From Rhodobacteraceae bacterium LNNU 3342 (lineage in GTDB: Bacteria > Pseudomonadota > Alphaproteobacteria > Rhodobacterales > Rhodobacteraceae), in contig VUAW01000001.1 of the NCBI GenBank assembly GCA_008711135.1, forward strand, positions 496,001-560,000: a stretch of DNA of 64,000 bases, read 5' to 3'. Shown piece by piece: positions 37,369 through 45,942 of this stretch (position 1 is the first letter of the stretch; the number at the start of each line of letters is the position of its first letter). Under the pieces are notes generated by a model. The model saw nothing but the letters and a program-made list of their open reading frames with translations. It did no database searches and had not been told where the DNA came from. A program made the translations under genes and the position numbers.

Positions 37369-38513
37369 GCTACCTTGAATATACAGTCAAGACGGTCCCG
37401 ACGGGGCTGCGCAAGGTGCTCTATATCAACTGGGCGCTGGTGGTGCTGCTGACGGCCATCGCCTCGGTCGGGATCCTGATGCTTTATTCAGTGTCGGGCG
37501 GGCGGATGGAGGTCTGGGCAGAGCCCCAGATGGAACGCTTCGCGCTAGGCCTGATGGCGATGTTCACGGTAGCCTTCGTGCCGATCTGGTTCTGGCGCAA
37601 CATGGCGGGACTGGCTTTTGCGGTCTCGCTCGTGCTGCTTCTGGCGGTCGAATTCGTGGGCACCGTCGGCATGGGCGCCCAGCGCTGGATTGACCTTGGC
37701 TTCATGCGGCTTCAGCCTTCGGAGCTTACCAAGATCACTCTGGTGATGATCCTTGCAGCCTATTACGACTGGTTGGACATCAAGAAGACCTCGCGCCCGC
37801 TGTGGGTTCTGATCCCGGTGGTCTTGACCCTGATTCCCGTGGCGCTGGTGCTGCGGCAGCCTGACCTCGGCACAGCACTTCTGCTGCTGTTCGGGGGCGG
37901 GGTGATGATGTTCCTTGCGGGCGTGCACATCCTTTATTTCATCGTGGTCGTCGCGCTGGGCGTCGGGCTGGTGGCGGCGGTCTTCATGTCGCGCGACACG
38001 CCGTGGCAGTTGCTCAAGGACTACCAGTTCCGGCGGATCGACACCTTCCTTGATCCCTCCAGTGATCCGCTGGGCGCGGGCTACCACATCAGCCAGGCCA
38101 AGATCGCGCTGGGTTCGGGCGGCTGGTCAGGGCGCGGCTTCATGCAGGGTACGCAAAGCCGGCTGAACTTCCTGCCCGAAAAGCACACTGACTTCATCTT
38201 TACCACGCTGGCCGAGGAGTTCGGCTTTGTCGGCGCGGCCTCGCTGCTGGCGCTCTACGTGGCGCTGATCGTCTTCACCATCGTGACGGCGCTGAGCAAC
38301 CGCGACAGGTTTTCATCGCTGCTGACGCTGGGGATCGCAGCGACGCTCTTCTTCTACTTCTCGATCAATACGGCGATGGTGATGGGGCTGGCGCCGGTGG
38401 TGGGCGTGCCCCTGCCCCTTGTATCCTATGGCGGGTCTGCGATGCTCGTGCTCATGCTGGCCTACGGGCTGGTTCAAAGCGCGCATATCCACCGAGCAAG
38501 AGGACGTACATGA
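37365..38513 (+). CDS. rodA: Rod shape-determining protein RodA (SEDS glycosyltransferase)
   Basis: Ten-span SEDS-family peptidoglycan polymerase acting with PBP2, 382 residues. Conserved segments include GAQRWIDLGFMRLQPSELTKI, LRQPDLGTALLLLFGG and LPEKHTDFIFTTLAEEFGFVG; the functional Asp of SEDS proteins lies in the latter region. Final cell-shape gene of the cluster; its stop overlaps the start of a hydroxyacid dehydrogenase (ATGA, 38510-38513), tying metabolic genes into the same transcript. Confidence 0.96.
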   Translation: MSYLEYTVKTVPTGLRKVLYINWALVVLLTAIASVGILMLYSVSGGRMEVWAEPQMERFALGLMAMFTVAFVPIWFWRNMAGLAFAVSLVLLLAVEFVGTVGMGAQRWIDLGFMRLQPSELTKITLVMILAAYYDWLDIKKTSRPLWVLIPVVLTLIPVALVLRQPDLGTALLLLFGGGVMMFLAGVHILYFIVVVALGVGLVAAVFMSRDTPWQLLKDYQFRRIDTFLDPSSDPLGAGYHISQAKIALGSGGWSGRGFMQGTQSRLNFLPEKHTDFIFTTLAEEFGFVGAASLLALYVALIVFTIVTALSNRDRFSSLLTLGIAATLFFYFSINTAMVMGLAPVVGVPLPLVSYGGSAMLVLMLAYGLVQSAHIHRARGRT

Positions 38514-39448
38514 CAGCCACCGCCTATTTCGCCGCGGGTCAGGATCTTTGGGAAAAATACCAGCCGCATCTTGAACGCGCCTTCGGCGAACTGGGCCTGG
38601 ACGTGACGCTGGCGCCGCATGCGCCCGATCCCGCAGCGGTGGCTTTCATCATCTTCGCCCCGGGCGGAGAGATCGAGGACTTCACCCCCTACACTAACTG
38701 CCGCGCGGTGCTGAACCTTTGGGCCGGGGTCGAACGGATCGTGGGCAACCGGACCCTGACCCAGCCCCTGTGCCGGATGGTCGACCCCGCCCTCACCGAA
38801 GGCATGGTGGAATGGGTAACGGGCCATGTGCTGCGCCATCACCTCGGGATCGACAGCCACATCCTGAACCAAGACGGGATCTGGCGGCGGGACGCGGTGC
38901 CGCCCATTGCCCGCGACCGCCCGGTGGCCATGCTGGGACTGGGCGAGTTGGGCCGCGCCTGCGGAGCCGCGCTTGCCGCGCTCAACTTTCCCGTCATGGG
39001 GTGGAGCCGTACTGCCCGCGACGTTGTCGGTATCGAGTGTCATTCCGGGGACGAGGGGCTGGAACATGTCCTGCGACGTGCGGAAATTGTCGTGACGCTG
39101 CTGCCCCTGACGCCGGAAACGGAAAACCTGCTGGACGCGCGGCGTCTGGGCTGGCTGTCGCAGGGCGCCGTCATCATCAATCCGGGCCGAGGCCCACTGA
39201 TCGAAGATGAGGCATTGCTGGCCGCGCTGGACAGAGGGCAGGTCAAACACGCCACGCTGGACGTCTTCCGAACCGAACCGCTGCCCCCGGAACATCCCTT
39301 CTGGGCGCATCCAAGGGTAACCGTCACGCCCCACATTGCCGCTGAGACCCGCCCCGCCAGCGCAAGTCGCGTCGTGGCCGAAAACATCCGGCGAAGCCTT
39401 GCAAACGAGCCACTGCTGTATCTTGTCGACCGCGCCCGCGGCTATTGA
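38510..39448 (+). CDS. ghrA: Glyoxylate/hydroxypyruvate reductase A-like dehydrogenase
   Basis: NAD(P)H-dependent D-2-hydroxyacid dehydrogenase of 312 residues, the same length as E. coli GhrA. The nucleotide-binding motif is LGLGELGRACGAAL; later blocks include LLPLTPETENLLD, NPGRGPLIEDEALLAALD and the catalytic region DVFRTEPLPPEHPFW followed by PHIAAETRP (catalytic His). Expected substrates are glyoxylate or hydroxypyruvate. It starts inside the rodA stop codon. Substrate assignment is by family only. Confidence 0.82.
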   Translation: MTATAYFAAGQDLWEKYQPHLERAFGELGLDVTLAPHAPDPAAVAFIIFAPGGEIEDFTPYTNCRAVLNLWAGVERIVGNRTLTQPLCRMVDPALTEGMVEWVTGHVLRHHLGIDSHILNQDGIWRRDAVPPIARDRPVAMLGLGELGRACGAALAALNFPVMGWSRTARDVVGIECHSGDEGLEHVLRRAEIVVTLLPLTPETENLLDARRLGWLSQGAVIINPGRGPLIEDEALLAALDRGQVKHATLDVFRTEPLPPEHPFWAHPRVTVTPHIAAETRPASASRVVAENIRRSLANEPLLYLVDRARGY

Positions 39449-39487
39449 GCTTGCGGGAACGCTCTTGCCCGGGGCAGGCTGGGCAAC

Positions 39488-40759
39488 ATGCGGGTCAGGA
39501 CTGTTGAAATTGCTGTCATCGGTGCGGGGGTCATAGGTCTTGCCATCGCACATCGGCTAGCACGGGCGGGGCATGAGGTTGCCGTGATCGACCCGGCGCC
39601 ACCCGGATCGGGCGCCTCCTATGGCAATGCGGGCACGATTGCCGATTACGCCGTCCTGCCGGTGGGCACGCCTGATGTGCTGCGACGGCTTCCGAACCTG
39701 CTTTTCGACCGGAACTCGCCGCTGGCGATCCGGCAGGCGGCGCTCCCGACGCTGGCCCCCTGGCTGCTGCGCTTCGCGCGCCAGTCGCTTCCCGGTGCCG
39801 CCCGGCGGAACGCGCAGGCCATCGCCGCCCTGCTGGCCGATGCCACGCCCGCGTGGAAAACCCTTGCAACCGAAATCGGCGGCACTGACCTTCTGCGGCA
39901 TGAGGGGTGCCTGTACCTTTACGAAACCCCTGCCGCCCTGGCCGCCGCCAAGGCCGATAGGGAGACGCGTCGCCGCCTGGGGATCTCGGTCGAACTGATC
40001 GATGCCGCCACTGTCGCGCGGATGGAGCCGAATCTGCCCCCGGCGGCAGGCGGCGCCTTCTTCCCCAAGGCGATCTTCATGACCGATCCGGGGCGCATGG
40101 TGGCCCGGCTTGCCCGCGCGGCCCAGCGCGCCGGGGCGGTGCATCTGCCAGCCACGGTGACGGCACTTCAGCGTACGGTGAAAGGGGTGCAGATCGCTGC
40201 CAATGGCCTTAACCTGCGGGCGCGGCATGTGGTGATCGCCGCAGGGGCTCATTCCCGCCCCCTGGCCCGGATGGCCGGCGACCGTGTGCCGCTGGATACG
40301 GAACGCGGCTATCATGTGGAATGGGACATGGAGGCTCCGCTGCTGACGCGGCCTGCCAGCCCGACGGCGCGCGGCTTTTACCTGTGCCCGATGACCGGGC
40401 GGCTGCGGGTTGCCGGCACGGTGGAACTGGGCGGCCTGACCGCGCCGCCCTCGCCCCACCGACTGGTCCGGCTGGAGGAAGGCGCCCGCGCCATCTTTCC
40501 TGACCTGCCGCCGCCGGACCGGAGCTGGATGGGCTTCCGCCCCTCGATGCCCGACAGCCTGCCGGTGATCGGTCCCTCGGTGGCGGGGGGTGACATCCTG
40601 CACGCCTATGGCCACGGCCACATCGGCCTGACGCTGGCGCCCCGCACCGCGCGGCTGATCGCCGCCCTGATCGAGGGACGCGAACCCGACCTGCCGCTTG
40701 GCCCCTACCTGCCCGGCCGATTCAGCCGGCAGGTTGAACGCGGATCAAGCGCCCGATAG
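39488..40759 (+). CDS. FAD-dependent amino acid/amine dehydrogenase (DadA-like)
   Basis: Oxidoreductase of the D-amino acid oxidase family, 423 residues. The N-terminal dinucleotide motif is IGAGVIGLAIAHRLARAG, with PGSGASYGNAGTI close behind as in DadA-type dehydrogenases, and the C-terminal FAD-binding region is HAYGHGHIGLTLAPRTA. It would oxidise a D-amino acid, glycine-like or other amine substrate and pass electrons to the respiratory chain. It follows the hydroxyacid dehydrogenase by 39 bases on the same strand. No exact substrate can be given. Confidence 0.82.
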   Translation: MRVRTVEIAVIGAGVIGLAIAHRLARAGHEVAVIDPAPPGSGASYGNAGTIADYAVLPVGTPDVLRRLPNLLFDRNSPLAIRQAALPTLAPWLLRFARQSLPGAARRNAQAIAALLADATPAWKTLATEIGGTDLLRHEGCLYLYETPAALAAAKADRETRRRLGISVELIDAATVARMEPNLPPAAGGAFFPKAIFMTDPGRMVARLARAAQRAGAVHLPATVTALQRTVKGVQIAANGLNLRARHVVIAAGAHSRPLARMAGDRVPLDTERGYHVEWDMEAPLLTRPASPTARGFYLCPMTGRLRVAGTVELGGLTAPPSPHRLVRLEEGARAIFPDLPPPDRSWMGFRPSMPDSLPVIGPSVAGGDILHAYGHGHIGLTLAPRTARLIAALIEGREPDLPLGPYLPGRFSRQVERGSSAR

Positions 40760-40787
40760 GGTGGCCCGGCACCTGCCGGAGAATACC

Positions 40788-41804
40788 GTGTCCCACCCCC
40801 GCACCGCCTTCGTCACCGGCTCGGCCGGGTTCATCGGTTTTCACCTGTGCCAGCGGCTGCTTGAGGATGGCTTTCGCGTGATCGGCGTGGATTCCTTCAA
40901 CGCCTATTACGACGTCGGGCTGAAACGCGCCCGCCACGCGATGCTGACCGATCACCCGTCGTTCACGGGGGCGGAGGCGCTGCTGGAACAGCCGGGGCAG
41001 TTGCAGGCCCTCCTGGCGGAACACCGGCCGCAGGTCGTGCTGCACCTTGCCGCGCAGGCCGGGGTGCGCCATTCGATCGACCAGCCGCGCGACTACCTGA
41101 ACGCCAACATCATCGGCACCTTCGAACTGCTGGAGGCCGCGCGCACCCATCCGCCGGCGCATATGCTGCTGGGATCGACCTCCTCGGCCTATGGGGCGAA
41201 CACGGCGATGCCCTATGCGGAAACAGACAAGGCAGATACGCAGATGTCCTTCTACGCCGCGACCAAGAAGGCGACCGAGGCGATGGCGCATTCCTATGCC
41301 CATCTTTACGACCTTCCGGTCACGATGTTCCGCTTCTTCACCGTCTATGGCCCCTGGGGCCGGCCCGACATGGCGCTGTTCAAGTTCACCCGCGCGATCC
41401 TGCAGGGTGATCCCGTAGACATCTACAACCACGGCGACATGATGCGCGACTTCACCTATATCGACGATCTGGTCGAAGCCATCCGCCGCCTGATCGAGGT
41501 GCCGCCGGAACGCCCGCAGGGGCCAGTGCCCGAAGGCGACAGCCTGTCGCCGGTCGCGCCCTTCCGCATCGTCAACATCGGCAACGGTGCACCCGTCCGC
41601 CTGATGGACTTCGTCGAGGCGGTAGAGGCCGCCACCGGACGCAGCGCGATCCGCAACTACCTGCCGATGCAGCCCGGCGACGTGCCCGCGACTTGGGCCG
41701 ACACGCGCCTTCTGGAACGGCTGGTCGGCCCGATGCCCCGGACCGGCATCCATGACGGGGTGCAGGCTTTCGTGGAATGGTACCGCAACTATTATCAGGT
41801 GTGA
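40788..41804 (+). CDS. NAD-dependent epimerase, UDP-glucuronate 4-epimerase type
   Basis: Short-chain dehydrogenase/reductase-type epimerase of 338 residues. It shows the NAD motif VTGSAGFIGFHLCQRLL, the acid-sugar family marker NAYYDVGLKRAR, the STSSAYG motif, the catalytic YAATKK (Tyr-x3-Lys) and RFFTVYGPWGRPDMALFKF, which is characteristic of UDP-glucuronate 4-epimerases. The product UDP-galacturonate feeds capsule or LPS sugars. The start is GTG at 40788 with GGAG upstream; the longer frame to 40698 overlaps the previous gene. No other polysaccharide gene is adjacent. Confidence 0.85.
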   Translation: MSHPRTAFVTGSAGFIGFHLCQRLLEDGFRVIGVDSFNAYYDVGLKRARHAMLTDHPSFTGAEALLEQPGQLQALLAEHRPQVVLHLAAQAGVRHSIDQPRDYLNANIIGTFELLEAARTHPPAHMLLGSTSSAYGANTAMPYAETDKADTQMSFYAATKKATEAMAHSYAHLYDLPVTMFRFFTVYGPWGRPDMALFKFTRAILQGDPVDIYNHGDMMRDFTYIDDLVEAIRRLIEVPPERPQGPVPEGDSLSPVAPFRIVNIGNGAPVRLMDFVEAVEAATGRSAIRNYLPMQPGDVPATWADTRLLERLVGPMPRTGIHDGVQAFVEWYRNYYQV

Positions 41805-41805
41805 C

Positions 41806-42753
41806 ATGAGCGATTTCTTCCACCCGATCTCGGGTTTTGATCTGCCCCGCTTTGCCGGCGTTCCCACCTTCATGCGCCTGCCGCATGTTCCCCTCGACGA
41901 TCCGCGGCTGGCAGAGGTCGAGATCGGCCTGATCGGCGCCCCTTGGGACGGCGGCACCACCAACCGTCCCGGTCCCCGCCACGGCCCGCGCCAGCTGCGC
42001 GACCTGTCCACCATGATCCGGGCGCAGAACGGGGCCACCGGCGTGCGTCCCTTTGAACGGGCCAATTGCGCCGATCTGGGCGACGTGCCACCGAACCCCG
42101 CCGACCTGATGGACACGCTGGGGCGGATGACTGATTTCTACACCCAGGTCCGCGCCGCCGGCATCCGCCCCCTGACCGCCGGAGGCGACCACCTGTGCAC
42201 GCTGCCGATCCTGCGGGCGCTGGCCAAGGATCGCCCCTTGGGCATGATCCATTTCGACAGCCACACGGACCTGTTCCACAGCTATTTCGGCGGCACGATG
42301 TACACCCACGGCACCCCCTTCCGCCGCGCGGTAGAGGAAGGGCTGCTCGACCCCCGCCGCGTCTGCATGATCGGCATCCGCGGCACCACCTATGACAGCG
42401 AAGACCGGGACTTCGCCACTGCCCAAGGCATCCGCGTCATCCCGATCGAGGAATTCCACGCCCGAGGCCCCGTGGACGTCATGGCCGAGGCCCGCGCCAT
42501 TGCAGGCGATGGCGACACCTATGTCAGCTATGACATCGACTTCATCGACCCGGCCTATGCCCCCGGTACCGGCACCCCGGAAATCGGCGGGCCGACATCC
42601 TATCAGGCACTGCAGGTGGTGCGTGGCCTTCAAGGGGTGCGAATTGTGGGTGCCGACCTTGTCGAGGTTTCGCCGCCCTTCGACCCATCGGGCGGGACGG
42701 CGTTCCTTGGTGCCTCGGTGATGTTCGAACTGCTCTGCGTGATGGTGGCCTAG
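41806..42753 (+). CDS. Agmatinase-family ureohydrolase
   Basis: Mn-dependent hydrolase of the arginase/agmatinase fold, 315 residues. Metal-ligand motifs are GGDH (126-129), DSHTD (151-155, where the usual family wording is DAHxD) and SYDIDFIDP (241-249), so the two-metal centre is complete. Likely releases urea from agmatine or another guanidino compound; the exact substrate is open. The start at 41806 follows the epimerase stop by one base. Its stop codon shares CTAG with the stop of the converging znuB. Confidence 0.85.
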   Translation: MSDFFHPISGFDLPRFAGVPTFMRLPHVPLDDPRLAEVEIGLIGAPWDGGTTNRPGPRHGPRQLRDLSTMIRAQNGATGVRPFERANCADLGDVPPNPADLMDTLGRMTDFYTQVRAAGIRPLTAGGDHLCTLPILRALAKDRPLGMIHFDSHTDLFHSYFGGTMYTHGTPFRRAVEEGLLDPRRVCMIGIRGTTYDSEDRDFATAQGIRVIPIEEFHARGPVDVMAEARAIAGDGDTYVSYDIDFIDPAYAPGTGTPEIGGPTSYQALQVVRGLQGVRIVGADLVEVSPPFDPSGGTAFLGASVMFELLCVMVA

Positions 42754-43541
42754 CGGCGCAGCATCCCGGCCACGGGCACCGACACCGCGAAAAGCGTCGC
42801 CGCCAACGCGACGATGCTTGGCCCCGCCGGCGTGTCCCAGTGCAACGAGGCCTGAAGGCCGCCCAGCACCGCAAGCCCGCCGATCAGGACGGCCAGCACC
42901 GCCATCGCCTCGGGCGTGCGGGCAAGGCTGCGGGCCGTCGCGGCGGGCACGATCAGCATGGCGGCGATCAGCAGCGCGCCAACCACCTTGATGGCAACCG
43001 CCACCACCAGCGCCAGCGCCACGGTCAGCACCAGCCGTTCCCGCCCCGGATTGATGCCCGAGGCATGGGCCAGATCCTCGCTCAAGGTGGCGGTCAGCAA
43101 TCCCCGCCAGCGCCAGACCAAAAGCGCCACGACCGCCGCCGCCCCGCCTGCGATCACTGCAAGGTCCATGCGGGACACGGCAAGGATGTCCCCGAACAGG
43201 TAGGCTGACAGGTCCACCCGGACCCCCGGAATGAACGACACCGCCACCAGACCAAAGGCCAGCGCCGAATGGGCCAGAACTCCCAGTGTCGTATCCATCG
43301 CCCAGCCTCGGCCGGCCAGCGAGGCAACCGTCAGCGCCATCAGCAGCGCCACGACCAGCGTCCCCGCGTAGATCGAGGTGGAAAAGGCAAGCGCCAGCGC
43401 CACCCCCAGAATGGCCGCATGCGCGGTGGCGTCCCCGAAATACGCCATGCGCCGCCAGACGACAAAGCACCCCAACGGGCCGGTGGCGCAGGCAACAGCA
43501 AGCCCGGCAAGCGCCGCGCGGACAAGAAAATCATCAAGCAT
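42750..43541 (-). CDS. znuB: Zinc ABC transporter permease
   Basis: Integral membrane permease of the high-affinity Zn2+ importer, 263 residues and about eight hydrophobic segments. The N-terminal LLDDFLVRAALAGLA-like start, MAYFGDATAHAAILGVALAL and the KVVGALLIAAMLIVPAATAR block are typical of the family. The start at 43541 lies 8 bases inside the end of znuC. Last gene of zur-znuC-znuB. Its stop (TAG) is the reverse of the ureohydrolase stop within the same CTAG. Confidence 0.94.
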   Translation of the reverse strand: MLDDFLVRAALAGLAVACATGPLGCFVVWRRMAYFGDATAHAAILGVALALAFSTSIYAGTLVVALLMALTVASLAGRGWAMDTTLGVLAHSALAFGLVAVSFIPGVRVDLSAYLFGDILAVSRMDLAVIAGGAAAVVALLVWRWRGLLTATLSEDLAHASGINPGRERLVLTVALALVVAVAIKVVGALLIAAMLIVPAATARSLARTPEAMAVLAVLIGGLAVLGGLQASLHWDTPAGPSIVALAATLFAVSVPVAGMLRR

Positions 43542-44289
43542 CGGCGGCTCTTTGGCTGTGGTGGTGGGCATGGTCATGCCCGTCGTGGTCGTGGTCATGC
43601 ACGTGCTGGTACAGCGCCAGCGCGCCGCCGGTCCCGAGCCCGAACAGCGCCCGGTATTCTGGTGCATTCGACACAACGCGGGGTGTCCCCTCGCAGCAGA
43701 CATGTCCGTTCAGGCATATCACCCGGTCCGAGGCGCTCATGACCACGTGCAGGTCATGGCTGACCAGAAGAACGGCACAGCCGATGTCGCGGCGCACTTC
43801 CTCGATCAGCTTGTAAAAGGCCGCGACCCCCGGCTGGTCAAGCCCCTGCGTCGGTTCGTCCAGCACCAGTATTTCCGGCCGCGACAGCAGCGCCCGGGCC
43901 AGCAGCACCCGCTGGAACTGCCCGCCCGACAGGCCAACCATCTGCCGTCCGCCAAGTTCGGCCACGCCAGTGCGCGCCAGCGCCTCGGCAGCGGCGTGGT
44001 CATCCACCCGGTCAGGCAGCGACAGGAAACGCCGCACCGTGATCGGCAGCGCCGGGTCGACATGCAGCCGCTGTGGCACATAGCCGATGCGCAGCCCCGC
44101 CTTGCGCATCACGCGTCCTTCGGACAAGGACTGGATACCCAGAAGCGCCCGCAGCAGCGTCGACTTGCCTGACCCGTTCGGCCCGACAACGGTGACGATT
44201 TCCCCCTGCGAGATTGCGAAATCCACATGCGCCAGAACCGGCGCGCCGCCGTGGCGGATAGTCAGGTTGCGCGCTTCGATCAGGCTCAT
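43534..44289 (-). CDS. znuC: Zinc ABC transporter ATP-binding protein
   Basis: ATPase of the ZnuABC importer, 251 residues from the ATG at 44289. Walker A GPNGSGKST, signature LSGGQFQRVLLARALL, Walker B ILVLDEPTQGLDQ, and the H-loop LLVSHDLH are all present. The C-terminus has a His-rich tail (HVHDHDHDGHDHAHHH), seen also in other ZnuC proteins and able to bind zinc. The start overlaps the zur stop (ATGA) and the end overlaps znuB by 8 bases. Confidence 0.95.
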   Translation of the reverse strand: MSLIEARNLTIRHGGAPVLAHVDFAISQGEIVTVVGPNGSGKSTLLRALLGIQSLSEGRVMRKAGLRIGYVPQRLHVDPALPITVRRFLSLPDRVDDHAAAEALARTGVAELGGRQMVGLSGGQFQRVLLARALLSRPEILVLDEPTQGLDQPGVAAFYKLIEEVRRDIGCAVLLVSHDLHVVMSASDRVICLNGHVCCEGTPRVVSNAPEYRALFGLGTGGALALYQHVHDHDHDGHDHAHHHSQRAADA

Positions 44290-44780
44290 GCCGCGCTCCG
44301 GCAGGCGGGGCACAGGCCCAGCGCCTCGATGTTGGATCGCTCGATGGCGAAACCCGCATCGGCCGCCGCGGCTTCCAGCGCGCTGCGGAGTCCCGTCCCT
44401 GGCGCTTCGGCGACCGCCTGGCAGGACCGGCAGATCAGGAAGACCGGCTGATGCGCCTCTCCAGGATGCATGCAGGCGGCAAAGGCGTTCAGGCGGCGCA
44501 CGCGATGCGCCAGGCCCAGATCCACCAGGAATTCCAGCGCCCGATAGGCGACCGGGGGCTGGTTGCCAAAGCCGTCAGCCGCCAGCCGTTCCAGCACCTC
44601 GTATGCGCCCAGCGCCTGATGTGCCTCAAGCAGGATTTCAAGCGTGCGGCGGCGCACCGGCGTCATGCGCGCCCCCTTTTCCCGGGCAAGCGCCTCGGCC
44701 CGCGCCAGCACGTCGCTGGAACAATGGCTGTGGTCGTGCTGGGCAAAAGCCAGCCGGGACTGAGGTGTGTCGTTCATCAT
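44286..44780 (-). CDS. zur: Zinc uptake regulator (Fur family)
   Basis: Zn-responsive repressor of 164 residues. A winged-helix domain (about 30-95, including RMTPVRRRTLEILLEAHQALGAYEVL) precedes the dimerisation domain, which keeps the two structural zinc pairs CRSC and CPAC. The N-terminus carries extra His/Cys residues (HDHSHCSS). An ATG at 44777 is an alternative start. It leads the zur-znuC-znuB operon and is divergent from znuA, with a Zur box between, so it should repress both directions, itself included, when zinc is sufficient. Confidence 0.94.
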   Translation of the reverse strand: MMNDTPQSRLAFAQHDHSHCSSDVLARAEALAREKGARMTPVRRRTLEILLEAHQALGAYEVLERLAADGFGNQPPVAYRALEFLVDLGLAHRVRRLNAFAACMHPGEAHQPVFLICRSCQAVAEAPGTGLRSALEAAAADAGFAIERSNIEALGLCPACRSAA

Positions 44781-44787
44781 TCCGTCC

Positions 44788-44816
44788 TTGACATGTTATG
44801 TCATAACATATGATAC
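44788..44816 (+). promoter_or_regulatory. znuA promoter with a Zur box filling its spacer
   Basis: TTGACA (44788-44793), a spacer of exactly 17 bases and TGATAC (44811-44816) form a near-consensus promoter for znuA. The spacer contains TGTTATG-T-CATAACA (44794-44808), a perfect palindrome extended by one more pair to 44793-44809, matching the TGTTATA-type Zur boxes of proteobacteria. A bound Zur would sit between -35 and -10 and block RNA polymerase. On the other strand the box is 14-31 bases before the zur start. Confidence 0.85.
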
Positions 44817-44848
44817 GCAGCCCACCCTGCCAAGGAGGACCAAGAAGA

Positions 44849-45880
44849 ATGCGTTATACCATCACCCTTGCCGCGGCCAGTGCCGCAGCGGCCATCGCCG
44901 CGACTGCCGCCTCTGTTTCCGCCGAGGTTCCCGAGGTTGTGACTGACATGCCGGTCGTTCATTCGCTTGTAACGCAGGTGATGGGCGATCTTGGGACGCC
45001 GGCTGTCCTTCTGGATCAGGGCGCCGATTCCCACAGCTTCCAGCTTCGCCCCTCGCAGGCGGCGGCGCTGTCCGGGGCCGACCTGCTGTTCTGGGTGGGG
45101 CCGGAAATGACCCCGTGGCTGGATCGTGCGATCACCGGCGTCGGCCTTCGGGGCGAGGCGATAAGCCTGCTTCACGCCGAAGGCGTCACCACCCGCGCCT
45201 ATGATGACGCGGATCCTCATGATCACGGGGACGGACACGGGCATGATCATGGGGACGGGCACGGCCACGACCACGCACATGGACACGACCATGATCATGG
45301 GCATGATCACGGGCATGATGAAGCGCATGGACACGAAGACCATGATCACGCCCACGACGGGCTTGACCCCCACGCCTGGCTTGATCCCGAAAATGCCCGG
45401 GTGTGGCTTGACGTGATCGCCGTCGAACTGGCCGAACATGACCCGGAGAATGCATCCGTCTACCAGGCAAATGCCGAAGCGGCCCGCGCGGCCATTCAGG
45501 AAGCCGAAGCCCAGGTGGCAGCCCTGCTGGAGCCGGTGGGCGACACGCCGATCTATGTGTTCCATGACGCCTATGGCTATTTCGCCGACCATTTCGGCCT
45601 GAACATCAGCGGCACCGTCGCATCCGGCGATGCGGCCAGCCCCGGCGCTGCCCGCCTTTCCGCCTTGCGGGACGAGGCTGGTCAGGGCGCCGCCGTCTGC
45701 ATCTTCCCCGAAGCGCAGCACGATCCGCGCCAGGTGGAGCTTCTGGCCGAAGGCAACGACATGCGCGTGGGCGCGCCGCTGGACCCCGAAGGCAGCACCC
45801 TGACCTATGGGCCGGACCTCTACACGACGCTGCTGCTTGGCCTGGCCCAGAACATCGCCGACTGCGTGACCGAAAGCTAG
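44849..45880 (+). CDS. znuA: Zinc ABC transporter substrate-binding protein
   Basis: Periplasmic zinc-binding protein of the ZnuABC importer, 343 residues with a Sec signal (about 1-25, cut near SVSA-EVPE). A loop at residues 124-169 is nearly all His/Asp/Gly, with 20 His in 46 residues, the flexible metal-rich loop known in ZnuA proteins. Metal-site histidines are expected in DQGADSHSFQLRPSQ, DPHAWLDPENA and VFHDAYGYF. The start at 44849 is preceded by AAGGAGG. Under Zur control through 44788-44816. Confidence 0.95.
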   Translation: MRYTITLAAASAAAAIAATAASVSAEVPEVVTDMPVVHSLVTQVMGDLGTPAVLLDQGADSHSFQLRPSQAAALSGADLLFWVGPEMTPWLDRAITGVGLRGEAISLLHAEGVTTRAYDDADPHDHGDGHGHDHGDGHGHDHAHGHDHDHGHDHGHDEAHGHEDHDHAHDGLDPHAWLDPENARVWLDVIAVELAEHDPENASVYQANAEAARAAIQEAEAQVAALLEPVGDTPIYVFHDAYGYFADHFGLNISGTVASGDAASPGAARLSALRDEAGQGAAVCIFPEAQHDPRQVELLAEGNDMRVGAPLDPEGSTLTYGPDLYTTLLLGLAQNIADCVTES

Positions 45881-45942
45881 GCACTGCCGTTTCCGCCCCG
45901 ATCGTGCTAGTTCCACCCGTGGCAGCGCAAGAGGGGCAGACG

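Noticed and set aside
45186-45470. Minus-strand repetitive frame opposite the His-rich part of znuA
   Set aside because: Artefact of the His/Asp/Gly codon repeats of znuA; the DNA repeat itself is explained by the metal-binding loop and is not a CRISPR or satellite.
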